From positions 1 to 17,303 of the forward strand of contig CAYJIS010000042.1 in the NCBI GenBank assembly GCA_964370315.1: DNA of 17,303 nucleotides. The letters are read 5' to 3'. The translations under genes and the position numbers were made by a program. The stretch comes from CAYJFX01 sp964370315 (GTDB lineage: Bacteria; Spirochaetota; Spirochaetia; Treponematales; Treponemataceae). The notes under the pieces were generated by a model. That model saw nothing but the letters and a program-made list of their open reading frames with translations, was not told the origin of the DNA and made no database searches. Shown piece by piece: positions 8,361 to 14,579 of the stretch; positions within the stretch are counted from its first letter, which is position 1, and the number at the start of each line of letters is the position of its first letter.

Positions 8361-8439
8361 GTTAACTCCCCATAATGTAGCTGTCAAATTTTAAATAAAT
8401 CAGACCACCATTAATTTAGACACTATAAGAAAAAAAAGG

Positions 8440-8468
8440 TTGCACTATTTTTAATTATTTTTTACAAT
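8440..8468 (+). promoter_or_regulatory. Possible distal promoter for pyrF-pyrK-pyrD
   Basis: TTGCAC (8440-8445), 17-bp spacer, TACAAT (8463-8468), preceded by an A-tract at about 8428-8438 like an UP element. A transcript from about 8475 would carry a 155-nt leader holding the palindrome GCCTTTTAAAGGC (8533-8545), and would run through the oppositely directed promoter at 8495-8523. It is a weaker match than the proximal promoter. Confidence 0.35.
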
Positions 8469-8494
8469 TTTTATATTCTTTGTCATTTTGACAT

Positions 8495-8523
8495 AGTATA
8501 CCGATTTGTCAAACAAGTGTCAA
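8495..8523 (-). promoter_or_regulatory. Promoter of the E1-lipoyl-KAS III gene
   Basis: Minus strand: consensus -35 TTGACA (8518-8523), exact 17-bp spacer, -10 TATACT (8495-8500). Start predicted near 8488, giving an untranslated leader of about 128 nt before ATG 8360. TGTCA/TGACA motifs crowd the site: TGTCATTTTGACA at 8481-8493, TTTGTCAAA at 8505-8513, and TGTCAAA again at 8382-8388 in the leader, so a repressor of lipid or branched-chain metabolism could bind here (inference). Confidence 0.7.
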
Positions 8524-8594
8524 TGAAAGATTGCCTTTTAAAGGCTGATTTATTATTTATCTTACATAGACATATAAAAAATATAAAATATTAA

Positions 8595-8623
8595 TTGTCA
8601 ATTATCAATTAATCTGCTATACT
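8595..8623 (+). promoter_or_regulatory. Proximal promoter of pyrF-pyrK-pyrD, predicting a leaderless mRNA
   Basis: -35 TTGTCA (8595-8600), 17-bp spacer, -10 TATACT (8618-8623). The ATG of pyrF (8630) begins 7 bp after the -10 box, exactly where transcription should start, and no Shine-Dalgarno sequence precedes it. This predicts a leaderless or nearly leaderless transcript. Confidence 0.65.
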
Positions 8624-8629
8624 AGGCCT

Positions 8630-9544
8630 ATGAGTACACAATATCAAATAATTCGTTTACAAGAAGAATGCAAGAAAAAGGGGCCTCTTTGTACTGGCTT
8701 AGATACCGATCCTTCATACATTCCGCCTGAAGTTCTACAACAGTATAAGAGTAGAGCGGATGCTGTGTTAGACTATAATTTAGCACTAATTGAAGCCACA
8801 AAAGAATATTCGGCTTGTTTTAAAGTGCAAGTTGCTTACTATGAGGCAATGGGCTTAGACGGTATGAATGTATATGCAAAAACACTAAAAGCTGTGCGCA
8901 ATGCAAATATTCCAGTTATTGCTGATGTTAAACGTGGTGACATTGCAGCCACTGCAGATGCTTATGCAAGGGCACATTTTTCGGGCGATTTTGAAGCAGA
9001 CATTATTACGATGAATCCCTATATGGGCTTTGACACCTTAGAGCCTTTTACAAGCCTTGCATACGAAAAAGGAAAAGGAATATTTGTGCTTTTGCGTACA
9101 TCAAACCCAGGTATGACAGATATAGAAAAGCTTGACCTTGCTCAGGGTGGAGTTGTAATTGATAGGGTTGGAAAAGAACTATCTCGTATTAACGAATGTT
9201 ATTCAGATGATGCTAAAGCACCTTGTGCCGTAGTTGGAGCAGTTGTAGGTTGTACAGAAGAAAGTGATGCACGTATTATTCGTGATACGTACGCAAATAT
9301 GTTCTTTTTAATTCCGGGCTATGGGGCCCAAGGTGGGGCTGCTCGCATTTGTGCAACCTTGCTCGATAAGGCAGGCGGAACGGTAAATAATTCACGCGGT
9401 ATATTATGCGCTTGGAAAAAAGACGAATCACTTGCAGAAAAAAGAGATTCAGGGCGTTTAACGCTTAATGATATTGTTCAGTCAGCACAAGAAGCCGCAA
9501 AATCTTCAAAAAGTGACTTATTACAAGCAAAAGAACTCTTGTGA
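8630..9544 (+). CDS. pyrF: Orotidine 5'-phosphate decarboxylase
   Basis: 304 residues, the long (type 2) form of the enzyme. It decarboxylates OMP to UMP, the last step of de novo pyrimidine synthesis, in the cytosol. Seen: GLDTDP at 23-28 for substrate binding, the catalytic D-x-K-x-x-D motif as ADVKRGDI (Asp99, Lys101, Asp104), and the phosphate-binding loop region LIPGYGAQGG near residue 225. ATG 8630 has no ribosome site but lies at the predicted transcription start. The stop (TGA 9542-9544) sits inside the ribosome-binding region of pyrK, so the three pyr genes form one operon with coupled translation. It is first here, ahead of the two dihydroorotate dehydrogenase subunits. Confidence 0.95.
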   Translation: MSTQYQIIRLQEECKKKGPLCTGLDTDPSYIPPEVLQQYKSRADAVLDYNLALIEATKEYSACFKVQVAYYEAMGLDGMNVYAKTLKAVRNANIPVIADVKRGDIAATADAYARAHFSGDFEADIITMNPYMGFDTLEPFTSLAYEKGKGIFVLLRTSNPGMTDIEKLDLAQGGVVIDRVGKELSRINECYSDDAKAPCAVVGAVVGCTEESDARIIRDTYANMFFLIPGYGAQGGAARICATLLDKAGGTVNNSRGILCAWKKDESLAEKRDSGRLTLNDIVQSAQEAAKSSKSDLLQAKELL

Positions 9545-9552
9545 GGTTAGAT

Positions 9553-10323
9553 ATGTGTGAAAATCCATCTGTTTTTGCCCTTGCTAGCGTACAAATATGT
9601 GAAAATATTGCAAATGATGTGTTTAAGCTCCTTGTTACAGCGATATGTCCGTCACCAAAACCGGGGCAGTTTTTTATGCTTCGCTCAAAGCCTTCTTCTG
9701 CTCTTCTTTGTCGCCCAATTAGTGTGTATCGTTCTATTGATTTAGGGAATGGGTTGCATGAGATAGAGTTTTTAATTCTAAAAAAAGGAAAGGGAACAAA
9801 GGAGCTTTGCAGTGTACGAAATGGCGATGAGCTTGACCTATTGGGTCCTGTAGGAAATATTTTTGAATCTCCGAAAAGTGGATCAAATATTGCGATTATC
9901 GGAGGCGGAATAGGCGTTGCTCCTGTTGCCGGTTTTGCTTCAACTCTCGAAGACAAAACGTATGATTTTTTTGCAAGTTTTAAAACAGGGAGTTATGGGC
10001 TTGAACATGTAAATGCAAAAAATTTACTTGTTTCAACCGATGATGGAAGTTTGGGTGAAAAAGGAATGTTACCTATTATTTTTAATGAAAATACCATTGC
10101 CCACAAAGGATATAATCTAGTGTATGCTTGTGGTCCGCATCCAATGTTAGCATATGTGCAAAAATTGTGTGCTGATAACAGCATACAATGCTATTTAAGC
10201 TTGGAAAGCAACATGGCATGTGGTGTAGGAGCATGTTTGGGATGCACAATTCCAACTAAAGAGGGAAATAAGCGTTGTTGTAAAGATGGGCCTGTATTTG
10301 ATGGCTTAAATCTTATTTTGTAA
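9553..10323 (+). CDS. pyrK: Dihydroorotate dehydrogenase B, electron-transfer subunit
   Basis: 256 residues from ATG 9553, preferred because TGAGG (9542-9546) is 6 nt upstream; an in-frame GTG at 9541 overlaps the pyrF stop and would add four residues. The FAD-binding motif RPIS is at 54-57, GGGIGVAP at 117-124 belongs to the nucleotide-binding half, and the C-terminal [2Fe-2S] ligands are Cys223, Cys228, Cys231 and Cys243 (ACGVGACLGC, then CKDGPVF). The subunit carries electrons from dihydroorotate via PyrD to NAD+, forming a heterotetramer with PyrD. Adjacent pyrD, 18 bp downstream, confirms the pairing. All ligands are intact. Confidence 0.95.
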   Translation: MCENPSVFALASVQICENIANDVFKLLVTAICPSPKPGQFFMLRSKPSSALLCRPISVYRSIDLGNGLHEIEFLILKKGKGTKELCSVRNGDELDLLGPVGNIFESPKSGSNIAIIGGGIGVAPVAGFASTLEDKTYDFFASFKTGSYGLEHVNAKNLLVSTDDGSLGEKGMLPIIFNENTIAHKGYNLVYACGPHPMLAYVQKLCADNSIQCYLSLESNMACGVGACLGCTIPTKEGNKRCCKDGPVFDGLNLIL

Positions 10324-10341
10324 CAATATATAGAGGACTGT

Positions 10342-11295
10342 ATGCAAAAAAATATAGATTTATCTGTGACTATTGCAGGTGTTAATTTTCAAAATCCAAT
10401 TATGGCTGCATCTGGAACATTTGGATATGGAAGTGAGTATCATGGAGTTATTGATGTTAATGCATTGGGAGGAATTTGCTCAAAAGGGTTAACATTGGAG
10501 GCAAAAAGCGGAAACGAAGGGGTGCGCCTTATAGAAACCCCCTCAGGACTTATAAATTCAATAGGGCTTGAAAATCCTGGTATAAAACATTTTATTGAAC
10601 ATGAACTTGAGACAATGATGAGTTTTGAGCCTGTTACCGTTGTGAATTTGTCGGGTTCTTCTATAGAAACGTATGTTGAAGGAGCAAAACTTCTCGATAA
10701 GGCAACAACAAAAAGTGGCAAAAAAATAGAGATGATTGAGCTTAATATAAGCTGCCCAAATGTAAAGGCGGGGGGAATGGCTTTTGGTTTGGATTGCACT
10801 GCTGCATCTGAGGTAACTACAAAAGTTAGGGAAGTAACTAGTATTCCACTTATGGTAAAGCTGAGCCCAAATGCCGCCGACATTGTGTCCATTGCTCATG
10901 CGGTAAGGGAAGCGGGTGCAAATGCAGTAAGTATGGTAAATACCTTTCAATCTATGGCAATCGATATTGAAAAAGGGAAGCCGTTTTTTGCGAATATTAA
11001 AGCAGGGCTCTCAGGGCCTGCTATTCGCCCTATTGCACTTCGAATGGTGTATGATGTATGTGCATCCTTTTCAAAGCTTTCTAAAGATGAGCAAATACCC
11101 GTTGTGGCCCTTGGTGGAATAGAAAAGTGGCAAGATGCAGTAGAGTATATCATGGCCGGGGCAAGTGCTTTACAAGTGGGAACAGCTATTTTTGCTAATC
11201 CTACCTGCTTGAATACTGTTATTGTGGGCTTAGACGACTTTATGGTGCGAAAAGGCTACGAAACTATAGAAGATTTTCGGGGCTGCGCTCTCTAA
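10342..11295 (+). CDS. pyrD: Dihydroorotate dehydrogenase B, catalytic subunit (class 1B)
   Basis: 317 residues. ATG 10342 follows GAGGA at about 10333-10337. It oxidises dihydroorotate to orotate with FMN. Seen: the N-terminal barrel strand NPIMAASGTFGYG, the class 1 active-site loop NISCPNVK with catalytic base Cys138, and the FMN-phosphate region ALGGIEKWQDAVEYIMAGASALQVGTA near the C-terminus. Cys rather than Ser as base, no N-terminal membrane helix, and the neighbouring pyrK identify the cytosolic NAD-linked 1B type. No clear terminator follows; the 76-bp gap to the convergent sugar-kinase gene is AT-rich without a convincing stem. Confidence 0.95.
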   Translation: MQKNIDLSVTIAGVNFQNPIMAASGTFGYGSEYHGVIDVNALGGICSKGLTLEAKSGNEGVRLIETPSGLINSIGLENPGIKHFIEHELETMMSFEPVTVVNLSGSSIETYVEGAKLLDKATTKSGKKIEMIELNISCPNVKAGGMAFGLDCTAASEVTTKVREVTSIPLMVKLSPNAADIVSIAHAVREAGANAVSMVNTFQSMAIDIEKGKPFFANIKAGLSGPAIRPIALRMVYDVCASFSKLSKDEQIPVVALGGIEKWQDAVEYIMAGASALQVGTAIFANPTCLNTVIVGLDDFMVRKGYETIEDFRGCAL

Positions 11296-11371
11296 GCAAG
11301 GTTTTCTTAAAGTTGTGTTTTATTCTATTCATATTATTGCGTAAGCCTATAGCGATTATATAGAAAGGGTA

Positions 11372-12298
11372 TTAGTAAAGTGATCCTATTTTTTCACATT
11401 CGGCGTTTCGTGCAGCACACCATGTCCCTTTTTCTAAAGCTTTTTGAATATTAATCTCTCCGTTGTGTGATTTTCCTACTAAATATTCATATAAAAATCC
11501 TGCAGAAAAAGAGTCTCCACAGCCAATCGAGTTTACTATGGTAACTTCTTCTATTGGTTGAATATATGGTGTTCCTTTGTAAGCTGCAAGAGTGTTGTTT
11601 TTACCACGAGTAACTACAATGCAGTTATTAAGTTCTTTGCTTTTTTTGCAAATAGATTCAAGTAATTCTTTTTCATTGTGTTCGCATGGTAATTCAAATG
11701 TTTCGCAGAATTCTTTAGCATTGATTTTTATGATATCTGGAGTGCATTCTTGTAAAACAAAAAGCAGGTCAAACCCCCAAAAGTCTACAAGAACAGTGAG
11801 CCCTTTTTCAAGAGCTGTTTTGCAAACAGTGCTATTTATGTTTTTTGACCATACTTTTGGTCTGCTACCAGCAAAGGCGAGTGCATCGGATGCCTTAAAG
11901 CTATTAATTGCTGCTTCAATGAGTTCTTTTTCTTTTTGTTTAAAAATCACAGTATTACAAGGAGTTTCTTCATCCATAACTAATTCTGTTACATTTTTAC
12001 TGTTTTCTTCTATTATAGTAACACATTCCCTGGTAAAACCTGGTATAAAAACCGAATTAATTGAAAGTTTGTCTTTTTGTGAAAGTTGGATAAAATGATT
12101 TGAGTTTTCAGACCCAATTGGACATACTATACTAGAGGAGGTGCCATCTAATTGGTTAAACACCCTAGAAATATTAATGGCTTTACCTGAGGCATCGAGC
12201 CTAAATCGAGACGAGCGATTAACTTCTTTTATTTTAAGAGAGTCAAAAACAGCTGTTCGCTGTATTGTTGTGCTTAAACAAAAGCATGTAATATGCAT
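11372..12298 (-). CDS. PfkB-family sugar (phosphate) kinase, 1-phosphofructokinase/LacC-like
   Basis: 308 residues. ATG 12298 follows AAAGGAG at 5-nt spacing. The first PfkB signature is RLDASGKAINISRVFNQL (GKAINISR at 38-45), as in 1-phosphofructokinase and tagatose-6-phosphate kinase, which share the start 'EVNR...RLDA-GK-IN-SR'. The second signature, NSIGCGDSFSAGF, holds the catalytic base Asp262 and anion hole. The enzyme phosphorylates a sugar or sugar phosphate with ATP. The FruK-like N-terminus favours fructose 1-phosphate or tagatose 6-phosphate, but no PTS or sugar-transport gene is nearby, so substrate is open. It is a single-gene transcription unit with its own strong promoter. Several Cys residues (CFC near the start) are unusual but not diagnostic. 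Confidence 0.88.
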   Translation of the reverse strand: MHITCFCLSTTIQRTAVFDSLKIKEVNRSSRFRLDASGKAINISRVFNQLDGTSSSIVCPIGSENSNHFIQLSQKDKLSINSVFIPGFTRECVTIIEENSKNVTELVMDEETPCNTVIFKQKEKELIEAAINSFKASDALAFAGSRPKVWSKNINSTVCKTALEKGLTVLVDFWGFDLLFVLQECTPDIIKINAKEFCETFELPCEHNEKELLESICKKSKELNNCIVVTRGKNNTLAAYKGTPYIQPIEEVTIVNSIGCGDSFSAGFLYEYLVGKSHNGEINIQKALEKGTWCAARNAECEKIGSLY

Positions 12299-12322
12299 GT
12301 TTACTCCTTTGTATCCTAATAT

Positions 12323-12351
12323 AGTATATGGTTATAAAGTGTTTTTTGCAA
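12323..12351 (-). promoter_or_regulatory. Promoter of the PfkB-family kinase gene
   Basis: Minus strand: -35 TTGCAA (12346-12351), exact 17-bp spacer, -10 TATACT (12323-12328). The start near 12316 gives a leader of about 17 nt carrying the AAAGGAG ribosome site. It stands back-to-back with the tuf promoter, 55 bp between -35 boxes. Confidence 0.65.
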
Positions 12352-12371
12352 GAGTGGGTGTGCATTTTAAA

Positions 12372-12435
12372 TTAAAAAAAAAAGGTAAAAAAAACACATA
12401 AAGCACTTGCATAATTTTTGTTTTTATTGTATAAA
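12372..12435 (+). promoter_or_regulatory. Promoter of tuf / S10 operon with upstream A-tracts
   Basis: -35 TTGCAT (12407-12412), 17-bp spacer, -10 TATAAA (12430-12435), start near 12442. Two long A-runs (about 12374-12383 and 12388-12394) occupy the UP-element position, as is common for strong ribosomal promoters. No better promoter was found between here and tuf at 12917, so the mRNA leader would be about 475 nt. Confidence 0.65.
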
Positions 12436-12441
12436 TAAGTC

Positions 12442-12916
12442 CGTGCATTTGTCATTTTTATGACTTTTGTAGAGAATAAAGTGTAACGTTTGTTTCGCTT
12501 TATTAGGGTTCTTTGAGATTCAAGTAGTTTTATAAAAGTGTTACTTTTATAAAGACTAGCACAACCGTAAAGATTTGAGCAAAAGCTTGTTTCAGGTTAG
12601 TGCGGCCCGTAATGTTATGTGGTGTTTGTCGTTGACAGCATCATGAGTGTTGGCATTAAGGGTTCTTGGTTTGATTACAACGCCAGTTGTATATCATGGC
12701 TCTAGGATGCCAAACCGGTCATCAAATGTAGGTTTGATGATGATAGGTGGATCCGGTCGAGGGTGACTGAAGTTTATAGTCATCTTAAAAAAACAATTAC
12801 AGTTTTGACCTTCTAATTATCATCTCTTGCTCAAATCTTGCATTAACACCTATTTCGTTTAAGCGAAGTAGTAAAATAATTTTATTTTTCAGCCAGTATG
12901 TGGCTAGGAGGATCAA
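12442..12916 (+). ncRNA. Long structured leader or RNA gene upstream of tuf, family not recognised
   Basis: The 475 nt between the tuf promoter and tuf hold no credible reading frame but a chain of inverted repeats. Stems: 12475-12483/12496-12504 (9 bp, one G-U); 12530-12540/12543-12553 (11 bp, extendable to 15 with a bulge); 12559-12566/12595-12603 (8 bp, one bulge); 12621-12630/12634-12642 (9 bp); 12650-12656/12707-12713 enclosing 12673-12681/12686-12695; 12714-12718/12753-12757 enclosing about 12719-12726/12733-12740; 12762-12768/12778-12784. The loop of the third stem (12570-12582) is a perfect 13-nt complement of 12827-12839, which would close a pseudoknot. Conserved motifs of RNase P RNA, tmRNA, SRP RNA, tRNA or known riboswitches were not seen. 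It may be a cis-acting control element of tuf and the S10 operon, or a processed RNA. No terminator separates it from tuf. Confidence 0.5.
12570..12839. repeat. 13-bp perfect long-range inverted repeat in the tuf leader
   Basis: AAGATTTGAGCAA at 12570-12582 is the exact reverse complement of TTGCTCAAATCTT at 12827-12839, 244 nt apart. The left copy falls in the 28-nt loop of the hairpin 12559-12603, so pairing would form a pseudoknot enclosing the other stems. Confidence 0.7.
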
Positions 12917-14104
12917 ATGGCAAAGGAAAAGTTCGAGAGAACAAAACCACACATGAACGTTGGTACTATCGGTCACGTTGACCATGGTAAAACTACTCTT
13001 TCAGCAGCGATTACAATGCACTGCGCCAAAAAATTCGGCGACAAAGTTCTAAAGTATGATGATATTGATAATGCTCCTGAAGAAAAAGCACGTGGTATCA
13101 CTATTAATACTCGTCACTTAGAGTATCAATCAGACAAAAGACACTACGCACACATCGACTGTCCTGGACATGCTGACTACATTAAAAACATGATTACAGG
13201 TGCTGCTCAAATGGACGGTGCTATTCTTGTAGTTTCAGCTCCTGACTCAGTTATGCCTCAAACACGTGAGCACATCTTGTTGGCTCGCCAAGTAGGTGTA
13301 CCTAAGATGGTAGTATTCTTAAACAAGGTTGATCTATTAGATGACCCTGAGTTGTTAGAATTGGTAGAAGCTGAAGTTGGTGAAGTATTAGAACAATACG
13401 GATTCCCTGGTGATACACCTATTATTAAGGGTTCTGCTTTTAATGCTATGGCTGATGGTGCAACAGCAGACGATACAAAATGTATTGACGACCTTCTTGA
13501 AACAATGGATACTTATTTTGAAGATCCAGAAAGAGAAGCAGATAAGCCATTCTTGATGCCAATTGAAGATGTATTTACAATTCAAGGACGTGGTACAGTA
13601 GTAACAGGTCGTATCGAACGTGGTATTATCAATCTTAACGAAGAAATTGAAATTGTAGGTATTAGAGAAACACAAAAAACAGTTATTACTGGTATTGAAA
13701 TGTTTAATAAGCTGCTTGATCGTGGTGAAGCAGGGGACAATGTTGGTCTTCTTCTTCGTGGTATTGACAAGAAGGCAGTTGAAAGAGGACAAGTTCTTTG
13801 TAAGCCAGGTGCTATTACACCTCATACAAAATTCGAAGGGCAAATCTACGTACTTTCAAAAGAAGAAGGTGGACGTCACAGCCCATTCTTCTCAGGTTAC
13901 CGACCACAGTTTTATTTCAGAACTACTGATATTACTGGTACAGTATCACTTCCTGATGGAGTTGATATGGTTAAACCTGGTGATAACACAAAAATCAATG
14001 GTGAACTTATTCACCCAATCGCTATGGATAAAGGTCTTAAGTTTGCTATCCGTGAAGGTGGTAGAACTATCGCTTCAGGGCAAGTAACTGAGGTTCTTGG
14101 TTAA
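12917..14104 (+). CDS. tuf: Elongation factor Tu
   Basis: 395 residues, full length. GTPase that carries aminoacyl-tRNA to the ribosome. Seen: G1 GHVDHGKT at 19-26, G2 RGITI at 59-63, G3 DCPGH at 81-85, G4 NKVD at 136-139, and G5 as GSAF near 172. Domains 2 and 3 follow, with PHTKFEGQIYVLSKEEGGRHSPFF-type sequence typical of bacterial EF-Tu. ATG 12917 has an ideal AGGAGG at 12906-12911. The wording of the G2 region and C-terminus resembles Treponema EF-Tu. It precedes rpsJ, as in treponemes, without an adjacent fusA in this window. A terminator-like hairpin follows the stop codon. Confidence 0.98.
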   Translation: MAKEKFERTKPHMNVGTIGHVDHGKTTLSAAITMHCAKKFGDKVLKYDDIDNAPEEKARGITINTRHLEYQSDKRHYAHIDCPGHADYIKNMITGAAQMDGAILVVSAPDSVMPQTREHILLARQVGVPKMVVFLNKVDLLDDPELLELVEAEVGEVLEQYGFPGDTPIIKGSAFNAMADGATADDTKCIDDLLETMDTYFEDPEREADKPFLMPIEDVFTIQGRGTVVTGRIERGIINLNEEIEIVGIRETQKTVITGIEMFNKLLDRGEAGDNVGLLLRGIDKKAVERGQVLCKPGAITPHTKFEGQIYVLSKEEGGRHSPFFSGYRPQFYFRTTDITGTVSLPDGVDMVKPGDNTKINGELIHPIAMDKGLKFAIREGGRTIASGQVTEVLG

Positions 14105-14118
14105 TAGTATATTAATTT

Positions 14119-14157
14119 GGTATAGCTTTTGCTTCTGTGGAAGCTATACCGGTTTTT
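14119..14157 (+). terminator. Terminator or attenuator between tuf and rpsJ
   Basis: Perfect 10-bp stem GGTATAGCTT (14119-14128) / AAGCTATACC (14141-14150), 12-nt loop, then GGTTTTTCC with five T at 14153-14157. It ends just before the rpsJ ribosome site (GGAGGG, 14161-14166). No promoter is visible between it and rpsJ, so it probably terminates only part of the transcripts, raising tuf over the ribosomal-protein genes. Confidence 0.7.
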
Positions 14158-14169
14158 CCTGGAGGGAAA

Positions 14170-14478
14170 ATGGCTACTGAAAAGATCCGTGTTAGACTAA
14201 GAGCGTTTGACATTGAATTGATCGACCAAAGTGCAAAGTCGATTGTACAGACTGTGCAAAAAGCAGGAGCGAAGGTTTCAGGACCTGTGCCGCTGCCTAC
14301 TAAGATTCAAAAGGTGACTGTTTTGCGTTCTCCTCACGTTAATAAAAAATCACGTGAGCAGTTTGAAATGAGAACTCATAAACGACTTATTGATATTATT
14401 GAGCCTTCAGTTGATGTAATGGATTCGCTGATGAAGCTTGAATTGCCAGCAGGCGTTGATGTAGAAATTAAACAATAG
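14170..14478 (+). CDS. rpsJ: 30S ribosomal protein S10
   Basis: 102 residues from ATG 14170 behind GGAGGG; the frame is open further upstream to 14137 but that stretch is inside the tuf terminator. Recognised by KIRVRLRAFDIELIDQSAK, GPVPLPTKIQKVTVLRSPHVNKKSREQFEMRTHKR and the C-terminal LPAGVDVEIKQ. S10 sits in the 30S head and also serves as NusE in antitermination. First ribosomal-protein gene of the operon. Confidence 0.97.
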   Translation: MATEKIRVRLRAFDIELIDQSAKSIVQTVQKAGAKVSGPVPLPTKIQKVTVLRSPHVNKKSREQFEMRTHKRLIDIIEPSVDVMDSLMKLELPAGVDVEIKQ

Positions 14479-14579
14479 CGATAAAATATACTTCTCGTAT
14501 GAGGGTAGTTTATCGACTGTTAGAAACGGTAACGGTCCCCCGGATCGGGGATGGCGGCCGAGAATAGGAGTTTATCAGA
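14479..14579 (+). promoter_or_regulatory. Structured rpsJ-rplC spacer with GC-rich hairpin
   Basis: This 101-nt spacer is long for an S10 operon. It contains a stem CGATAAA (14479-14485) / TTTATCG (14509-14515) with a nested ATAC/GTAT hairpin, then a GC-rich segment with stem TCCCC (14536-14540) / GGGGA (14547-14551) and further GC up to 14561, in sharp contrast to the AT-rich surroundings. No T-run follows, so it is not a terminator. It may be a binding site for an autoregulating ribosomal protein (inference). The rplC ribosome site AGGAG is at 14566-14570. Confidence 0.45.

Noticed and set aside
8361..8387. TTG 8387 as start of the E1-lipoyl-KAS III fusion
   Set aside because: ATG 8360 has GGGGAG at proper spacing and E1alpha homology begins after it.
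11296..11371. Terminator between pyrD and the sugar-kinase gene
   Set aside because: CTATA/TATAG symmetry is short and AT-only, with no T-run at the right place for either strand.
12442..12916. RNase P RNA, tmRNA, SRP RNA or tRNA in the tuf leader
   Set aside because: None of the conserved motifs (RNase P GAGGAAAGUCC region, tmRNA 3' GGUUCGA-CCA end, SRP tetraloop region, tRNA T-loop) could be found.
12797..12985. 62-residue minus-strand reading frame crossing the tuf start
   Set aside because: It overlaps the tuf start and its ribosome site, has no recognisable domain, and its composition is that of an antisense shadow.
13388..14087. Overlapping long frames inside tuf on both strands
   Set aside because: They are shadows of the strongly conserved EF-Tu frame and show no protein-family features.
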